DNA of 64,000 nt from Rhodosalinus sp041365695 (lineage in GTDB: Bacteria > Pseudomonadota > Alphaproteobacteria > Rhodobacterales > Rhodobacteraceae), in assembly GCF_041365695.1 (NCBI RefSeq), contig NZ_JBGFSJ010000003.1:1-64000 (forward strand), written 5' to 3'. The position numbers and the translations under genes were made by a program. The notes under the pieces were generated by a model. The model did no database searches. It was not told the origin of the DNA and saw only the letters and a program-made list of their open reading frames with translations. Shown in pieces: positions 7,573 to 16,944 of this stretch (positions are counted from its first letter, which is position 1; each line of letters opens with the position of its first letter).

Positions 7573-8908
7573 CGTTCGCAGCCTTGATGTAGGTCATGGG
7601 GTTGACGGGCTTCTCGCCGACGCGGACCTCGTAGTGGAGGTGCGTGCCCGTGGAGCGTCCGCTGTTCCCCATATCACCGATCCTCGTGCCGCGCGATACC
7701 CTTTGACCGACTTCCACGCGGATACGCGACAGATGCGCGTAGCGCGTCTCGATCCCGAACTGGTGCTGGATCTTCACCAGCCGCCCGTAGCCCGACAGCC
7801 AGCCGGCATGGGTGACGACGCCGTCCGCGGTCGAATAGATCGCGGTGCCGTGGGGGCCGGCGAAATCGGTGCCGTTGTGCATCCGCCCCCAGCGCATCCC
7901 GAAGCCGCTGGTGAAACGCACGCTGTCCTTCACCGGCATGGCGAAGGGCGCCTTCTGGGCCGCGATGCGGTAAAGGTTGAGCTCGTCGAGACGGTTCAGG
8001 ATGCGGTTGGCACGCTCCGCGTCGGGGTGCGGCGCCTCTCCGCGAGTCGAGAAGGAGAGCGGCGTGATCGGCCCCCCGAGGCCCGAATAGCCGCGGCGCA
8101 CCTCGTCGATCAGGCGGTCGGCGTCGAGGCCCGCGCGTTCGAACATCTTGTCCAGCGGCTCCACCGAGACGGTCATCGCCTCCTCGAGCTGGCGGAAGAT
8201 CTCGGAATTCTGGTCCTGCATCCGGCGGATGCGTTCGGCCATGCGATCCGCTTGCAAAAGCGCATCCTGCGCATCGGCCACCACCTTGTCGCGCTCGGCG
8301 GCGGTTTCCGACAGGGCGCGGGTGAGCATGGCCACCGCTTCGCTGTCGCCGCCATCCCCCAAGCCCTCGACGCCGCCCTCGAGCGCGGCGCGCAGCGTGG
8401 CGACCTCCTTGCGGACACGCTCGCGCTCCTTGAGGGCGGTGCGCAGCTTGCCCTGGATCACCTCGAGCCCGGTTTCCATTTCGCGCCGGCGGGTCTCGGA
8501 AGCCAGCAGCCGCGACTGCATGACCGAGACCTCCTCGAGCGCGGTGTTGAACCGTTCCTGTGCGGCCAGCGCCTCCGCGGCGCGCGCGTCGCGCTCTGAC
8601 GAAAGCTCGTTCAGGCGATGCTGGTACGTTTCCATGTCGCGTCTGGCCTGGTCGCGGAAATTCCCCGCGCCGATGCTGTCCATCAGAAGGACCGACGTGG
8701 CGATGATGGCCCATGCCACCACGAGCGTCGCGCCCGAGAAGGCCACCGCCTGCGTCGCCGGCCTGAGCCGGATGAACCGCATGTCGTCGTCGGATTTTAG
8801 AAAGAGCCGCCGCTCGGGGAAAAAACGTTCCAGGAACGCGTTGATCCTGATCAGAAGACGCGATCGCACGAAGCCCGCCCCTTTTCCTGCCTGTCCCAAT
8901 GCCGACAC
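7562..8908 (-). CDS. Membrane-anchored M23 metallopeptidase
   Basis: The 448-residue protein has a basic cytoplasmic start and one membrane helix at about residues 54-76. A long coiled coil at about 85-275 and a C-terminal LytM/M23 endopeptidase domain at about 325-440 follow. The zinc ligands are visible: His344 and Asp348 in HNGTDFAG and His425 in THLHYEV, with His392 (AHLSR) as the further active-site histidine. It should cleave peptide cross-links of peptidoglycan in the periplasm. The 3' end overlaps the bactofilin gene. The frame opens with GTG at 8908. A second in-frame GTG at 8869 gives the start MRSRLLIRINAFLERFFPE and has a G-rich region upstream, so it may be the true start. Confidence 0.9.
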   Translation of the reverse strand: MSALGQAGKGAGFVRSRLLIRINAFLERFFPERRLFLKSDDDMRFIRLRPATQAVAFSGATLVVAWAIIATSVLLMDSIGAGNFRDQARRDMETYQHRLNELSSERDARAAEALAAQERFNTALEEVSVMQSRLLASETRRREMETGLEVIQGKLRTALKERERVRKEVATLRAALEGGVEGLGDGGDSEAVAMLTRALSETAAERDKVVADAQDALLQADRMAERIRRMQDQNSEIFRQLEEAMTVSVEPLDKMFERAGLDADRLIDEVRRGYSGLGGPITPLSFSTRGEAPHPDAERANRILNRLDELNLYRIAAQKAPFAMPVKDSVRFTSGFGMRWGRMHNGTDFAGPHGTAIYSTADGVVTHAGWLSGYGRLVKIQHQFGIETRYAHLSRIRVEVGQRVSRGTRIGDMGNSGRSTGTHLHYEVRVGEKPVNPMTYIKAANDVF

Positions 8909-9058
8909 TCGGATCCCCGGTCCGGCGCCTTGGCGAATGGCTTAGCGGCGAGGCCGAAGGCTGACAACCTTTTTGGGCGTTCCCGTCGCGGATGCGCTCC
9001 GAATCACGCGAAACCGGCAAGAATCCGCCGAGTCGCGCGAAAACGCCGCGCGCGGGCC

Positions 9059-9874
9059 TCAGCGTTGCGCGGATGCCAGCGGCCAGTAGAAGTCCGGCGG
9101 CAGGCCCGCCTCGGCGCGCTTTTCCTCGTTGAAGGGCGGCTTCAGCGCGCCCTTGAAGTACCGCGCGACGAGCGCGTGAAAGACATCCTTGGGGTCGGCG
9201 TTCTCGCGTCCGCAGAGGAAGTGGAACCACTTCGAGCCGTAGGCGACATGCGCCACCTCCTCGGCATAGATCGTTTCCAAAGCGGCAACCGCCTGTTTCG
9301 CTTCCGCCCGCTGAAACACGTCGATCATCCCCGGTGTCACGTCGAGGCCGCGTGCCTCCAGCACCATGGGCACCACGGCGAGGCGGCCCAGCAGGTCGTC
9401 GCGGGTGTCCTCGGCGGCGCGCCACATCCCCGCATGGGCGGGCAGGGCGCCGTAATGGCTGCCCATGGCTTCAAGACAATCGGCGACAAGATTGAAATGC
9501 TTGGATTCCTCGTCGGCCGCCTTCACCCAGTCGTCGTAGAAGCCGGGCGGCATAGGCACGTCGGCGAAACGCGCCACGATGTCCCAGTGCAGGTCCACCG
9601 CGTTGAGTTCGATATGCGCGACCGCGTGCAAAAGCGCCTTGCGCCCCTCGGGCGAGCCGGGCTTGCGCTTGGGCACGGCGCGCGGGTCGAGAAGCTCGGG
9701 CCGGTCGGGCCGCGCCGGGCGGAGCGGCGGGCGCGCATCGCCGAGAGGCAGCGGCGCGCCCGCCGCCCGCGCCTCGAACCAGCGCGCGGCGTGGGCGCGC
9801 GACAGCGCCGTCTTCGCCCGCGCGTCGGCGGTCGAGAGCACCTCGACCGCCATGCCGGTAAGCGTCGCGCTCAT
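9059..9874 (-). CDS. Ferritin-like protein, DUF455 family
   Basis: The 271-residue protein belongs to the DUF455 ferritin-like family. Helical segments carry paired Glu/His patterns typical of a di-iron four-helix bundle: AVAHIELNAVDLHWD, DEESKHFNLVADCLE and IYAEEVAHVAYGSKWF. Whether it binds iron or oxidises a substrate is not known to me. Its ATG overlaps the TGA of the upstream peroxiredoxin gene (ATGA), so the two are translated together. That pairing suggests a link to iron or peroxide handling, but this is inference from the neighbour only. Confidence 0.8.
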   Translation of the reverse strand: MSATLTGMAVEVLSTADARAKTALSRAHAARWFEARAAGAPLPLGDARPPLRPARPDRPELLDPRAVPKRKPGSPEGRKALLHAVAHIELNAVDLHWDIVARFADVPMPPGFYDDWVKAADEESKHFNLVADCLEAMGSHYGALPAHAGMWRAAEDTRDDLLGRLAVVPMVLEARGLDVTPGMIDVFQRAEAKQAVAALETIYAEEVAHVAYGSKWFHFLCGRENADPKDVFHALVARYFKGALKPPFNEEKRAEAGLPPDFYWPLASAQR

Positions 9875-10332
9875 AGCGTCTTCGCGGCCTCGAGAACCTC
9901 CTCGGCGTGGCCCGGCACCTTGACCTTGCGCCATTCCCGCGCGATCCGCCCCTCGGCGTCGATCAGGAAGGTGGATCGCTCGATCCCCCAGAAGGTCTTG
10001 CCGTACATCTTCTTTTCCTTCCAGACGTCGAAGCGTTCGCAGACGTCGGACCCCTCGTCCGAGAGAAGCCCGACGTCGAGATCGTGCTTGGCGGCGAACT
10101 TGTCGTGGCTGGCCAGGCTGTCCTTGGAGATGCCGAACACCTTCACGCCCGCGGCCTCGAACGCGTCCTTCAAGCCGGTGAAGGCGACCGCCTCCTTGGT
10201 GCAGCCCGAGGTGTCGTCGCGCGGGTAGAAGAACAGCACGACCGGCGCGCCGCGCAGCGCGGAGAGCGTCACCTCCCCTCCGCCGCTGGCGGGAAGGGTG
10301 AAATCGGGGGCGGTTGCGGGGGTGTCGGGCAT
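9871..10332 (-). CDS. bcp: Peroxiredoxin of the Bcp/PrxQ type
   Basis: The 153-residue protein is a thioredoxin-dependent thiol peroxidase. The peroxidatic cysteine is Cys44 in YPRDDTSGCTKEA, with the family PxxxTxxC pattern. The five-residue-spaced resolving cysteine of classic PrxQ is absent. The other cysteine is in GSDVCERFDVW, so resolution must use that residue or an outside thiol. The fold continues through FGISKDS, LLSDEG and KTFWGIERSTFLID. There is no export signal, so it acts in the cytoplasm. An AGGAG lies about ten bases before the ATG at 10332. It heads a two-gene unit with the DUF455 gene and is divergent from the AsmA-like gene. Confidence 0.9.
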   Translation of the reverse strand: MPDTPATAPDFTLPASGGGEVTLSALRGAPVVLFFYPRDDTSGCTKEAVAFTGLKDAFEAAGVKVFGISKDSLASHDKFAAKHDLDVGLLSDEGSDVCERFDVWKEKKMYGKTFWGIERSTFLIDAEGRIAREWRKVKVPGHAEEVLEAAKTL

Positions 10333-10417
10333 GCTCTGGCGCTCCTCTGGCTGCGGCCTTGGATATTTCATATTAGGATACGGCCATGACAATCAAACCG
10401 ATGAGGCGGAAACGGCG

Positions 10418-13400
10418 ATGAGCGGCCCCGGCACCGACGGGAGGGCCGGCGTCCCCTCTGCGGGGCGCCGGCGCGCGGGGCTCTGGGGCCTTGTCGCCCT
10501 CGCCCTCGCGCTCGCGGGCCTCGCCGCGGCGGCGCTGTCGCTCGGGGGGCGCGGCGTGGCGGCGCCAGACTGGCTCGTGACCCGGGTCGAGGCGCGGCTT
10601 CAGGCGCTGGCCCCGGGCCTCGACGTGGAGTTTGGCGCGCTGACCCTGAGGCTCGGGCCGGAGGGGCAGCCGGTCCTCGGCCTGCGCCGGGTGTCGCTTG
10701 CCGATGCCTCGGGCACGGAGGCCGCGACGATCGGCGAACTCGACGCGACGCTCGCGCTGTGGCCGATCCTCTCCGGTCGGTTGGAGCCGAGCGCGCTGCG
10801 TGTCGCGGGGGCGATCCTTACGGTCCGACGCGACCGGTCCGGTCGGCTCGATCTCGCCATCGGCACGCCGCGCGCGGCCGGGACGAGAGAGTTGCGCGAC
10901 CTCGTCGCACGGATCGACGAGGTCGCGCTGCGCCCGCAATTCGCCCGCCTCGGTTCGGTGGAGGCGCGCGCCGTCACGCTGCGCTACGAGGACGCCCGGG
11001 CCGGTCGGGCCTGGACCGCGGATGGCGGGCGGCTCCACATCGAGCGGCAGGAGGGCGCGCTGCGGCTGTCGGGCGATTTCGCGCTGCTCTCGGGCCATGA
11101 CAGGGCCGCGCGGATCGCGCTCAACGCCGAAAGTACGATCGGCGCCCGGGATATCGCGTTCGGCGTCACCTTCGACGGGATGAGTGCGACGGATATCGCC
11201 ACCCAGTCGCCCGCGCTCGCCTGGCTCGAGGTGCTGCGCGCGCCGATCTCGGGGGCGCTGCGCGGGGCGGTGGATGGCCGCGGCGCGCTCGGTCCCCTGC
11301 ATGCCACGCTCCAGATCTCCGAAGGCGTGCTGCAACCCTCGCCGGGCACGCAGCCCGTCCCGTTCCGGGCGGCGCGCAGCTACTTCACCTACGATCCCCG
11401 CGCGGCAACGATCACCTTCGACGAGATCAGGGTGGACAGCGCCTGGATCAGCGCGCGGGCCGAGGGCCGGGCGCTTCTGAAAGGGTTGGAGACGGGCTGG
11501 CCCACGGAACTGGTGGCGCAGATCAGGGTGGCCGACATGAGCGCGGCCGCGGCCGATCTCTACGACGGCCCGGTCACCGTCGAGCGGGCCAGTGCCGACG
11601 TGAAGATCCGACTCGACCCGTTCGAGGTCACGCTGGGCCAGATGGTTCTCGACGACCCCGACCTGCCGCTGCGGCTCTCGGGCCGTGCGTCGGCGCACCC
11701 CGAGGGCTGGCGCGTCGCGCTCGACGCATCGGCCGAGATGGTGTCGCCGGAGCAGGTCGTCGCGTGGTGGCCGCCGGGGCAAAACCCCAACACCCGCCGC
11801 TGGGTCGCGCGCAACGTGCTTGGCGGCCGGCTGGTGCGGCCCGCCGCGGCGCTGCGCATCGCGCCCGGTGCGCCGCCGCGGGTCCATGTGACGGCGGGGC
11901 TCGACGGTGCCCGCGTCCGCGTCCTGCGCGGCTTGCCGCCCGTCGAGAACGGGCGGGGCCACCTGACGCTCGCCGGCGACCGCCTCGCCATCGCTGTGGA
12001 GACCGGGCGCGTGGCCACGGCTGGGGGCGGCACGGTCGACCTTGCCGGGTCGACCTTCGTCATTCCCGATCTCAGCACGCGCCCGGCACGCGCCGAGATC
12101 GGGCTGGAGGCGCGCGCACATATCCCGGACGCGCTCTGGCTTCTCGATCAGGCGCCCTTCCGCTTTCTGGAAAAGGCCGGGCGCGGCACCGATCTGGCGC
12201 AGGGGCGGCTGCGGCTCGAAGGCCGGGTGACGCTGCCGATGAGGCCCGACATCCCACGCGAGGCGATCGACTTCGCCTTCGCAGGGCAGCTTCTCGGCGT
12301 AGAGAGCACGTCGGTCGTGCCGGGCCGGCAGCTCGAGGCGCCGGCGCTCGATCTGGCCGTCGATCGCGAGGCGCTCGTCATATCCGGCGCGGGCCGGATC
12401 GACGGCGTGCCCTTCGACGCGGAGTGGCGCGCCCCGCTCGGCGCGGGCGGTCCGGGCCAGGGCAGCCGTCTGAGCGGCGAGGTGGAACTCGGCCGCCGCT
12501 TCGCGGAGGTGTTCGCGCCGGGTCTTCCGCCGGACGGGGTTTCGGGTGCGGCGCGTGCCGCGCTCGACGTCGTGCTGCCGCCCGGAGGCCCGCCCAGCTT
12601 CACGCTGCGGTCCGACCTTCGGGGCCTCGGCGCGGCGTTGCCGGCGATCGGCTGGACGAAGGGCCCGGACGCGCGCGGCCGTCTGGAGGTCGCGGGCGTT
12701 TCGGGCGCCCCGGGGCGCGCGCCGCGCATCGACCGGCTGAGGCTCGAGCTTCCGGGACTCGATGCGGCGGGCCGGATCGACTTGCGGGACGAGGGCGGTC
12801 TGGCGCAAGCGGTCTTCGAGCGGGTGCGCGTGGGCGCCTGGCTCGACACGCAGGTCACGCTGACCGGGCGCGGGCCCGACATGCCGCCCGAGGTCGCGCT
12901 GAACGGGGGCCGCCTCGACATGGCGGCCATGCCGGAGCTCGGCGCGGCAGGGGCGGGCGGTGCCGCGGGCGGTCTGATCGTGGCGGCCCTCGACCGGGTC
13001 GCGCTGACCGACCGGATCGTGCTGGAGGGGTTTCGCGGCCGCTTCAGCACCGGGGAGGGGATCGCGGGAGCCTTCACCGCCGATGTGGGCGGACAGGCGC
13101 CGATCCGCGGCGAACTGATCCCGCGGGCGGGCGGGCGCCCGGCTCTGCGCCTCGCGTCGGAGGACGCAGGCGGGGTCTTCCGCGCCGCGGGACTTCTGCG
13201 GCAGGCCTCGGGCGGGGCGATGACGCTGGCGCTGGAACCCGGTCCGCAGCCGGGCTCCCAGGACGGCTTCCTGTCGGTCACCGATGTGCGGCTTCGCGAT
13301 GCGCCGGTGATGGCCGAGCTTCTGAACGCGCTCAGCATCGTCGGATTGCTGGAACAGATGGGCGGGCAGGGGATCTACTTCTCGGATGTGGAGGCACGGT

Positions 13401-13711
13401 TCCGCCTCACGCCGGATCGGGTGATCGTGAGCCGGGCCTCGGCCGTGGGGCCGTCGATGGGCGTGTCGCTCGACGGCTATTACGGGCGCGCGTCGCGCCG
13501 GCTCGACATGCAGGGCGTGCTGTCGCCGGTCTACCTCGTCAACGTGGTGGGCGCGCCGCTCACCCGCCGTGGCGAGGGCCTCATCGGCTTCAACTTCCAG
13601 ATCACCGGCGAAGCGCGCGCGCCGCGCGTGGCCGTCAATCCGCTTTCGGCGCTGACACCGGGGATGTTCCGCGAGATATTCCGCCGTCCGCCGCCCCAGC
13701 TTTCGCAGTGA
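10418..13711 (+). CDS. AsmA/YhdP-like inner-membrane-anchored protein
   Basis: The 1097-residue protein has a short basic cytoplasmic N-terminus and one membrane helix at about residues 21-42. The long periplasmic region that follows is built of beta-rich repeats with the DUF3971/AsmA_2 character (for example SGALRGAVDGRGALGPLHA and FTYDPRAATITFDEIRV). The C-terminal section (FSDVEARFRLTPDRVIVSRA through YLVNVVGAPLTRRGEGLIGF) is typical of AsmA-like C-termini. Relatives form bridge-like grooves that move phospholipids between the two membranes. That role is inferred from family. The ATG at 10418 overlaps the TGA of an 11-codon ORF starting at 10386, and GAGG lies 12 bases before it. Confidence 0.85.
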   Translation: MSGPGTDGRAGVPSAGRRRAGLWGLVALALALAGLAAAALSLGGRGVAAPDWLVTRVEARLQALAPGLDVEFGALTLRLGPEGQPVLGLRRVSLADASGTEAATIGELDATLALWPILSGRLEPSALRVAGAILTVRRDRSGRLDLAIGTPRAAGTRELRDLVARIDEVALRPQFARLGSVEARAVTLRYEDARAGRAWTADGGRLHIERQEGALRLSGDFALLSGHDRAARIALNAESTIGARDIAFGVTFDGMSATDIATQSPALAWLEVLRAPISGALRGAVDGRGALGPLHATLQISEGVLQPSPGTQPVPFRAARSYFTYDPRAATITFDEIRVDSAWISARAEGRALLKGLETGWPTELVAQIRVADMSAAAADLYDGPVTVERASADVKIRLDPFEVTLGQMVLDDPDLPLRLSGRASAHPEGWRVALDASAEMVSPEQVVAWWPPGQNPNTRRWVARNVLGGRLVRPAAALRIAPGAPPRVHVTAGLDGARVRVLRGLPPVENGRGHLTLAGDRLAIAVETGRVATAGGGTVDLAGSTFVIPDLSTRPARAEIGLEARAHIPDALWLLDQAPFRFLEKAGRGTDLAQGRLRLEGRVTLPMRPDIPREAIDFAFAGQLLGVESTSVVPGRQLEAPALDLAVDREALVISGAGRIDGVPFDAEWRAPLGAGGPGQGSRLSGEVELGRRFAEVFAPGLPPDGVSGAARAALDVVLPPGGPPSFTLRSDLRGLGAALPAIGWTKGPDARGRLEVAGVSGAPGRAPRIDRLRLELPGLDAAGRIDLRDEGGLAQAVFERVRVGAWLDTQVTLTGRGPDMPPEVALNGGRLDMAAMPELGAAGAGGAAGGLIVAALDRVALTDRIVLEGFRGRFSTGEGIAGAFTADVGGQAPIRGELIPRAGGRPALRLASEDAGGVFRAAGLLRQASGGAMTLALEPGPQPGSQDGFLSVTDVRLRDAPVMAELLNALSIVGLLEQMGGQGIYFSDVEARFRLTPDRVIVSRASAVGPSMGVSLDGYYGRASRRLDMQGVLSPVYLVNVVGAPLTRRGEGLIGFNFQITGEARAPRVAVNPLSALTPGMFREIFRRPPPQLSQ

Positions 13712-13732
13712 CCTGCCCGAGGAGCCCCGCAG

Positions 13733-14785
13733 ATGCAGCTCAGCGATTTCGATTTCGACCTGCCCGACCACCTGATCGCGACGCGGCCCGCCCGCCCGCG
13801 CTCGTCCGCCAGGCTGCTCGTGGCCGAAGGCGACGGCATCACCGACGCGGTCGTGCGCGATCTGCCTGGCTTCCTGCGACCGGGGGACCGGCTGGTGCTG
13901 AACGACACCCGGGTGATCCCGGCGCGGCTTTCGGGTGTGCGGCGGCGCGACGGCCCGGCGGGCCGGACCGAGGCGGCGATCGAGGTGACGCTGCTCGAAC
14001 CGCGGCCCGGCGGCCTTTGGAGCGCGCTCGTGAAGCCCTTGAAGAAACTCGCGCCGGGCGAGACGGTGCGCTTCTCCGACACGCTCTCGGCGCGGATGCA
14101 GGGCCGCGAAGAGGATCGCGCGATCCTGGAATTCAACCTGACGGGCCCCGATTTCGACACGGCACTGGCCGAGGCCGGGGCAATGCCGCTGCCGCCCTAC
14201 ATCGCGCAACGCCGCGCGCCCGACGCGCAGGACCGGGAGGATTACCAGACGGTCTGGGCACGTCGGCCCGGCGCGGTCGCGGCGCCAACGGCGAGCCTGC
14301 ATTTCGACGCGCCGCTTCTCGCCGCGCTCGAGACGGCCGGGATCGACTTCAGCCATGTGACGCTGCATGTGGGCGCGGGCACCTTCCTGCCGGTGAAGGT
14401 GGATGACGTCACCCGGCACAGGATGCACGCCGAATGGGGCGAGGTGAGCGAGGACGCGGCCCGGGACCTGGCGCGGACGCGGGCCGAGGGTGGGCGGATC
14501 ATCCCGGTGGGCACCACGGCGCTGCGCCTGATCGAGACCGCGGCGCAGGCCGGCGAGATCGCGCCATGGCGCGGCGATACCGACATCTTCATCTACCCCG
14601 GCTTCGCGTTCCGCGCGACCGACGCGCTGATGACCAACTTCCACCTGCCGCAGTCCACCTTGATGATGCTCGTTTCGGCGCTGATGGGGCAGGACCGCAT
14701 AAGGCGGATTTACGCTCACGCAATCGAATCCGGGTACCGGTTCTTCTCGTACGGCGACGCATCGCTCTTGATCCCGCAGCGGTAG
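13733..14785 (+). CDS. queA: S-adenosylmethionine:tRNA ribosyltransferase-isomerase
   Basis: The 350-residue product is the expected length of QueA, which transfers and isomerises the ribosyl part of SAM onto preQ1-modified tRNA in queuosine synthesis. Recognisable family blocks are the start DFDFDLPDHLIATRPARPR, then RLVLNDTRVIPARLSG. These are followed by GAVAAPTASLHFD and VTLHVGAGTFLPVK. The C-terminal TNFHLPQSTLMMLVSA and GYRFFSYGDASLL complete the set. It is cytoplasmic and follows the AsmA-like gene by 21 bases, suggesting co-transcription. No other queuosine gene is in the window. Confidence 0.96.
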   Translation: MQLSDFDFDLPDHLIATRPARPRSSARLLVAEGDGITDAVVRDLPGFLRPGDRLVLNDTRVIPARLSGVRRRDGPAGRTEAAIEVTLLEPRPGGLWSALVKPLKKLAPGETVRFSDTLSARMQGREEDRAILEFNLTGPDFDTALAEAGAMPLPPYIAQRRAPDAQDREDYQTVWARRPGAVAAPTASLHFDAPLLAALETAGIDFSHVTLHVGAGTFLPVKVDDVTRHRMHAEWGEVSEDAARDLARTRAEGGRIIPVGTTALRLIETAAQAGEIAPWRGDTDIFIYPGFAFRATDALMTNFHLPQSTLMMLVSALMGQDRIRRIYAHAIESGYRFFSYGDASLLIPQR

Positions 14786-14802
14786 GCTGTAAGGCGTGCG
14801 GG

Positions 14803-14824
14803 CCGCGACAGGACATGGTCGCGG
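14803..14824 (+). terminator. Hairpin after queA
   Basis: CCGCGAC and GTCGCGG form a seven-base stem around an eight-base loop, 18 bases after the queA stop. No T-run follows, so termination is only possible, not demonstrated. Confidence 0.35.
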
Positions 14825-14887
14825 ACGGGACAGCGCGCCGGGCCGCGGCGGGTGCAGAGTGAAACCGTTCTTGCGGGTCGAGGGCCG

Positions 14888-16177
14888 ATGCTGAGCGTTC
14901 TGAGCAATTCCTGGGCCCTGCTTCTGGGCATGTTCCTCCTGATGATCGGCAACGGCCTTCAGGGCACACTGCTCGGCGTGCGCGGCGAGATCGAGGGATT
15001 CTCGACCGCCGAGATGTCGATCGTGATGTCGGCCTATTTCGCGGGCTTCCTGGGCGGCTCGCGGCTCGCGCCCGAGATGATCCGGCGCGTGGGCCATGTG
15101 CGCGTCTTCGCCGCGCTCGCCTCCATGGTCTCGGCGGTGCTGATCCTGTTCCCGGTCTTCACCGACCCGTGGCTCTGGACCATCGGGCGGCTGCTGGTGG
15201 GGTTCTGCCTTTCGGGGGTCTACGTCACCGCGGAAAGCTGGCTCAACAATGCCGCCACGAACCAGAACCGCGGCCAGACGCTGTCGGCCTACATGATCGT
15301 GCAGGTGGTGGGCATCATCACCGCGCAGGGGCTTCTGGTGGTGGCGGATCCGTCGGGTTTCGTGCTTTTCGTGATCCCGTCGGTGCTGGTCTCCATCTCG
15401 TTCGCGCCGATCCTGCTGTCGATCTCGCCCACGCCCGCCTTCGACACCGCGAAGCCCATGACCCTGCGCGCGCTTTACGGGGTTTCGCCGCTGGGCGTGA
15501 TGGGGATGCTGCTGCTGGGTTCGGTGTTCGCGGCGCAGTTCGGGATGTCGGCCGTCTACGGCGCGGCCGCCGGGCTTTCCCTGGGCCAGATCTCTGTCTT
15601 CGCGGCGATGTTCTTCGTGGGCTCGCTGGTGGTGCAGTATCCGCTCGGCTGGCTTTCGGACCGGATGGACCGTCGACTGCTGATCCTGGTCTGCTCGGCG
15701 GTGGGCGCCGTGGGCGCGGCGTTGGGCTACGCCTCGGGGCAGGTCTTCGAGGTGCTGCTCGTCGCGGCCTTCGTGATCGGCGGCGTGTCGAACCCGCTCT
15801 ACTCGCTTCTCATTGCCTACACGAACGACTTCCTCCAGCCCGAGGACATGGCCTCTGCGTCGGGCGGGCTGTTGTTCATCAACGGGCTGGGCGCGATCGC
15901 CGGCCCGGTGGTCACCGGGCAGATCATGCGCATCCAGGGGCCGGCGGGTTTCTTCGTGGTGATCGCCTTCTTCTTCGCGGCGCTGTCGATCTACGCGGCC
16001 TATCGCATGACGCAGCGCCCCACCCCGGCGACGGAGGACGCGGCCAGCTACGCGCCGGTCGGGCCGACCTCCACCCCGGTGGCGGTCGAGTTCGCGCAGG
16101 AATACGCCATCGAGGTCCAGGCCGAGGAAGAGACCGCGGCAGCCGATGCGCGCGGCCCGACATCGGACGCGGCCTGA
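14888..16177 (+). CDS. MFS transporter with acidic C-terminal tail
   Basis: The 429-residue membrane protein has about 12 helices. It resembles the YcaD-like branch of MFS, with GNGLQGTLLGVRGEIEGF, AYFAGFLGGSRLAPEMIRR and WLSDRMDRRLLILVC (motif A of the second half). GRLLVGFCLSGVYVTAESWLNNAA is characteristic of this branch. After the last helix an unusual 55-residue hydrophilic tail is rich in Thr, Ala and Glu. The substrate is unknown. The ATG at 14888 has GAGGG four bases upstream. It follows queA on the same strand by about 100 bases with a hairpin between, so it probably has its own promoter. Confidence 0.85.
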   Translation: MLSVLSNSWALLLGMFLLMIGNGLQGTLLGVRGEIEGFSTAEMSIVMSAYFAGFLGGSRLAPEMIRRVGHVRVFAALASMVSAVLILFPVFTDPWLWTIGRLLVGFCLSGVYVTAESWLNNAATNQNRGQTLSAYMIVQVVGIITAQGLLVVADPSGFVLFVIPSVLVSISFAPILLSISPTPAFDTAKPMTLRALYGVSPLGVMGMLLLGSVFAAQFGMSAVYGAAAGLSLGQISVFAAMFFVGSLVVQYPLGWLSDRMDRRLLILVCSAVGAVGAALGYASGQVFEVLLVAAFVIGGVSNPLYSLLIAYTNDFLQPEDMASASGGLLFINGLGAIAGPVVTGQIMRIQGPAGFFVVIAFFFAALSIYAAYRMTQRPTPATEDAASYAPVGPTSTPVAVEFAQEYAIEVQAEEETAAADARGPTSDAA

Positions 16178-16293
16178 TGCGCTGCGATCACGGCTGAAGC
16201 GGTCTGTTGCAATTCGTTACTGTAAACCGCGATGCTCCGGGCATTACCTTGTGGAAACCTGGTGGAGGACCAGTTCCGGAGGAGACAGGGCGC

Positions 16294-16872
16294 ATGGGTG
16301 ACGTTGACGGTATTCTGAGTTTCTGGCTGGACGAGGTCGGGCCGGATGAGTGGTACAAGGCGGACGACGCGCTGGACGAAGAGATCCGTCGGCGGTTCCT
16401 GCCGCTCTGGGAAGGCGCCTGCGAGGGCCGCTTCGCGATGTGGCTCACCTATCCCGCGGGGTCGCTGGCCTACATCATCCTGACCGATCAGTTTCCGCGC
16501 AACATGTTCCGCGGCGAGGGGCGCGCCTTCGCCACCGACCGTGCCGCGCTCGCCGCCGCGAAGTCGGCGATCCACCGCAAGTGGGATCTGCGCATCGACG
16601 AGCCGGCGCGGCAGTTCTTCTACCTTCCGCTCATGCACTCGGAGAACCTGTGCGACCAGGATCGCTGCGTGCGCCTCATCCACGAGCGCATGCCCGAAAC
16701 CGGCGCAGACAATCTGACGCACGCCAAGGCGCACCGTGAAGTGATCCGCCGCTTCGGCCGCTTTCCCTACCGCAACGCGGCGCTCGGCCGCGCGAACACG
16801 GCGCCCGAGCGCGCGTTCCTCGACGAGGGCGGCTACGGCGCGGCGGTGCGCGAGTTGCAGGTCGCGGTCTGA
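16294..16872 (+). CDS. DUF924 family protein
   Basis: The 192-residue protein belongs to the uncharacterised DUF924 family of helical, TPR-like proteins. It shows the typical opening ILSFWLDEVGPDEWYKADDALDEEIRRRF. It also has LILTDQFPRN-like sequence (YIILTDQFPRNMFRG) and the later YLPLMHSENLCDQ and GRFPYRNAALGR blocks. The start has GGAGGAG nine bases upstream. It lies 72 bases before lpd on the same strand. DUF924 genes beside lpd are common in this order, but no function follows from that. Confidence 0.85.
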   Translation: MGDVDGILSFWLDEVGPDEWYKADDALDEEIRRRFLPLWEGACEGRFAMWLTYPAGSLAYIILTDQFPRNMFRGEGRAFATDRAALAAAKSAIHRKWDLRIDEPARQFFYLPLMHSENLCDQDRCVRLIHERMPETGADNLTHAKAHREVIRRFGRFPYRNAALGRANTAPERAFLDEGGYGAAVRELQVAV

Positions 16873-16944
16873 CGCACCGCGCGCGTTGAAGCGCCCGGGC
16901 GGATGGTTTAGCGTCAAACCATCTTCGCGCGGGAGGCTTCAGGC

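Noticed and set aside
10386..10421. An 11-codon ORF (MTIKPMRRKRR) overlapping the start of the AsmA-like gene, as a leader peptide
   Set aside because: Too short to judge, no attenuator hairpin or regulatory codon run, and AUGA overlaps are easy by chance.
10373..15097. A 1574-codon open frame on the minus strand opposite the AsmA-like gene, queA and part of the MFS gene
   Set aside because: It is Arg/His/Gly-rich with no domain, and overlaps three recognisable genes. Very high third-position GC on the coding strand leaves such shadow frames open.
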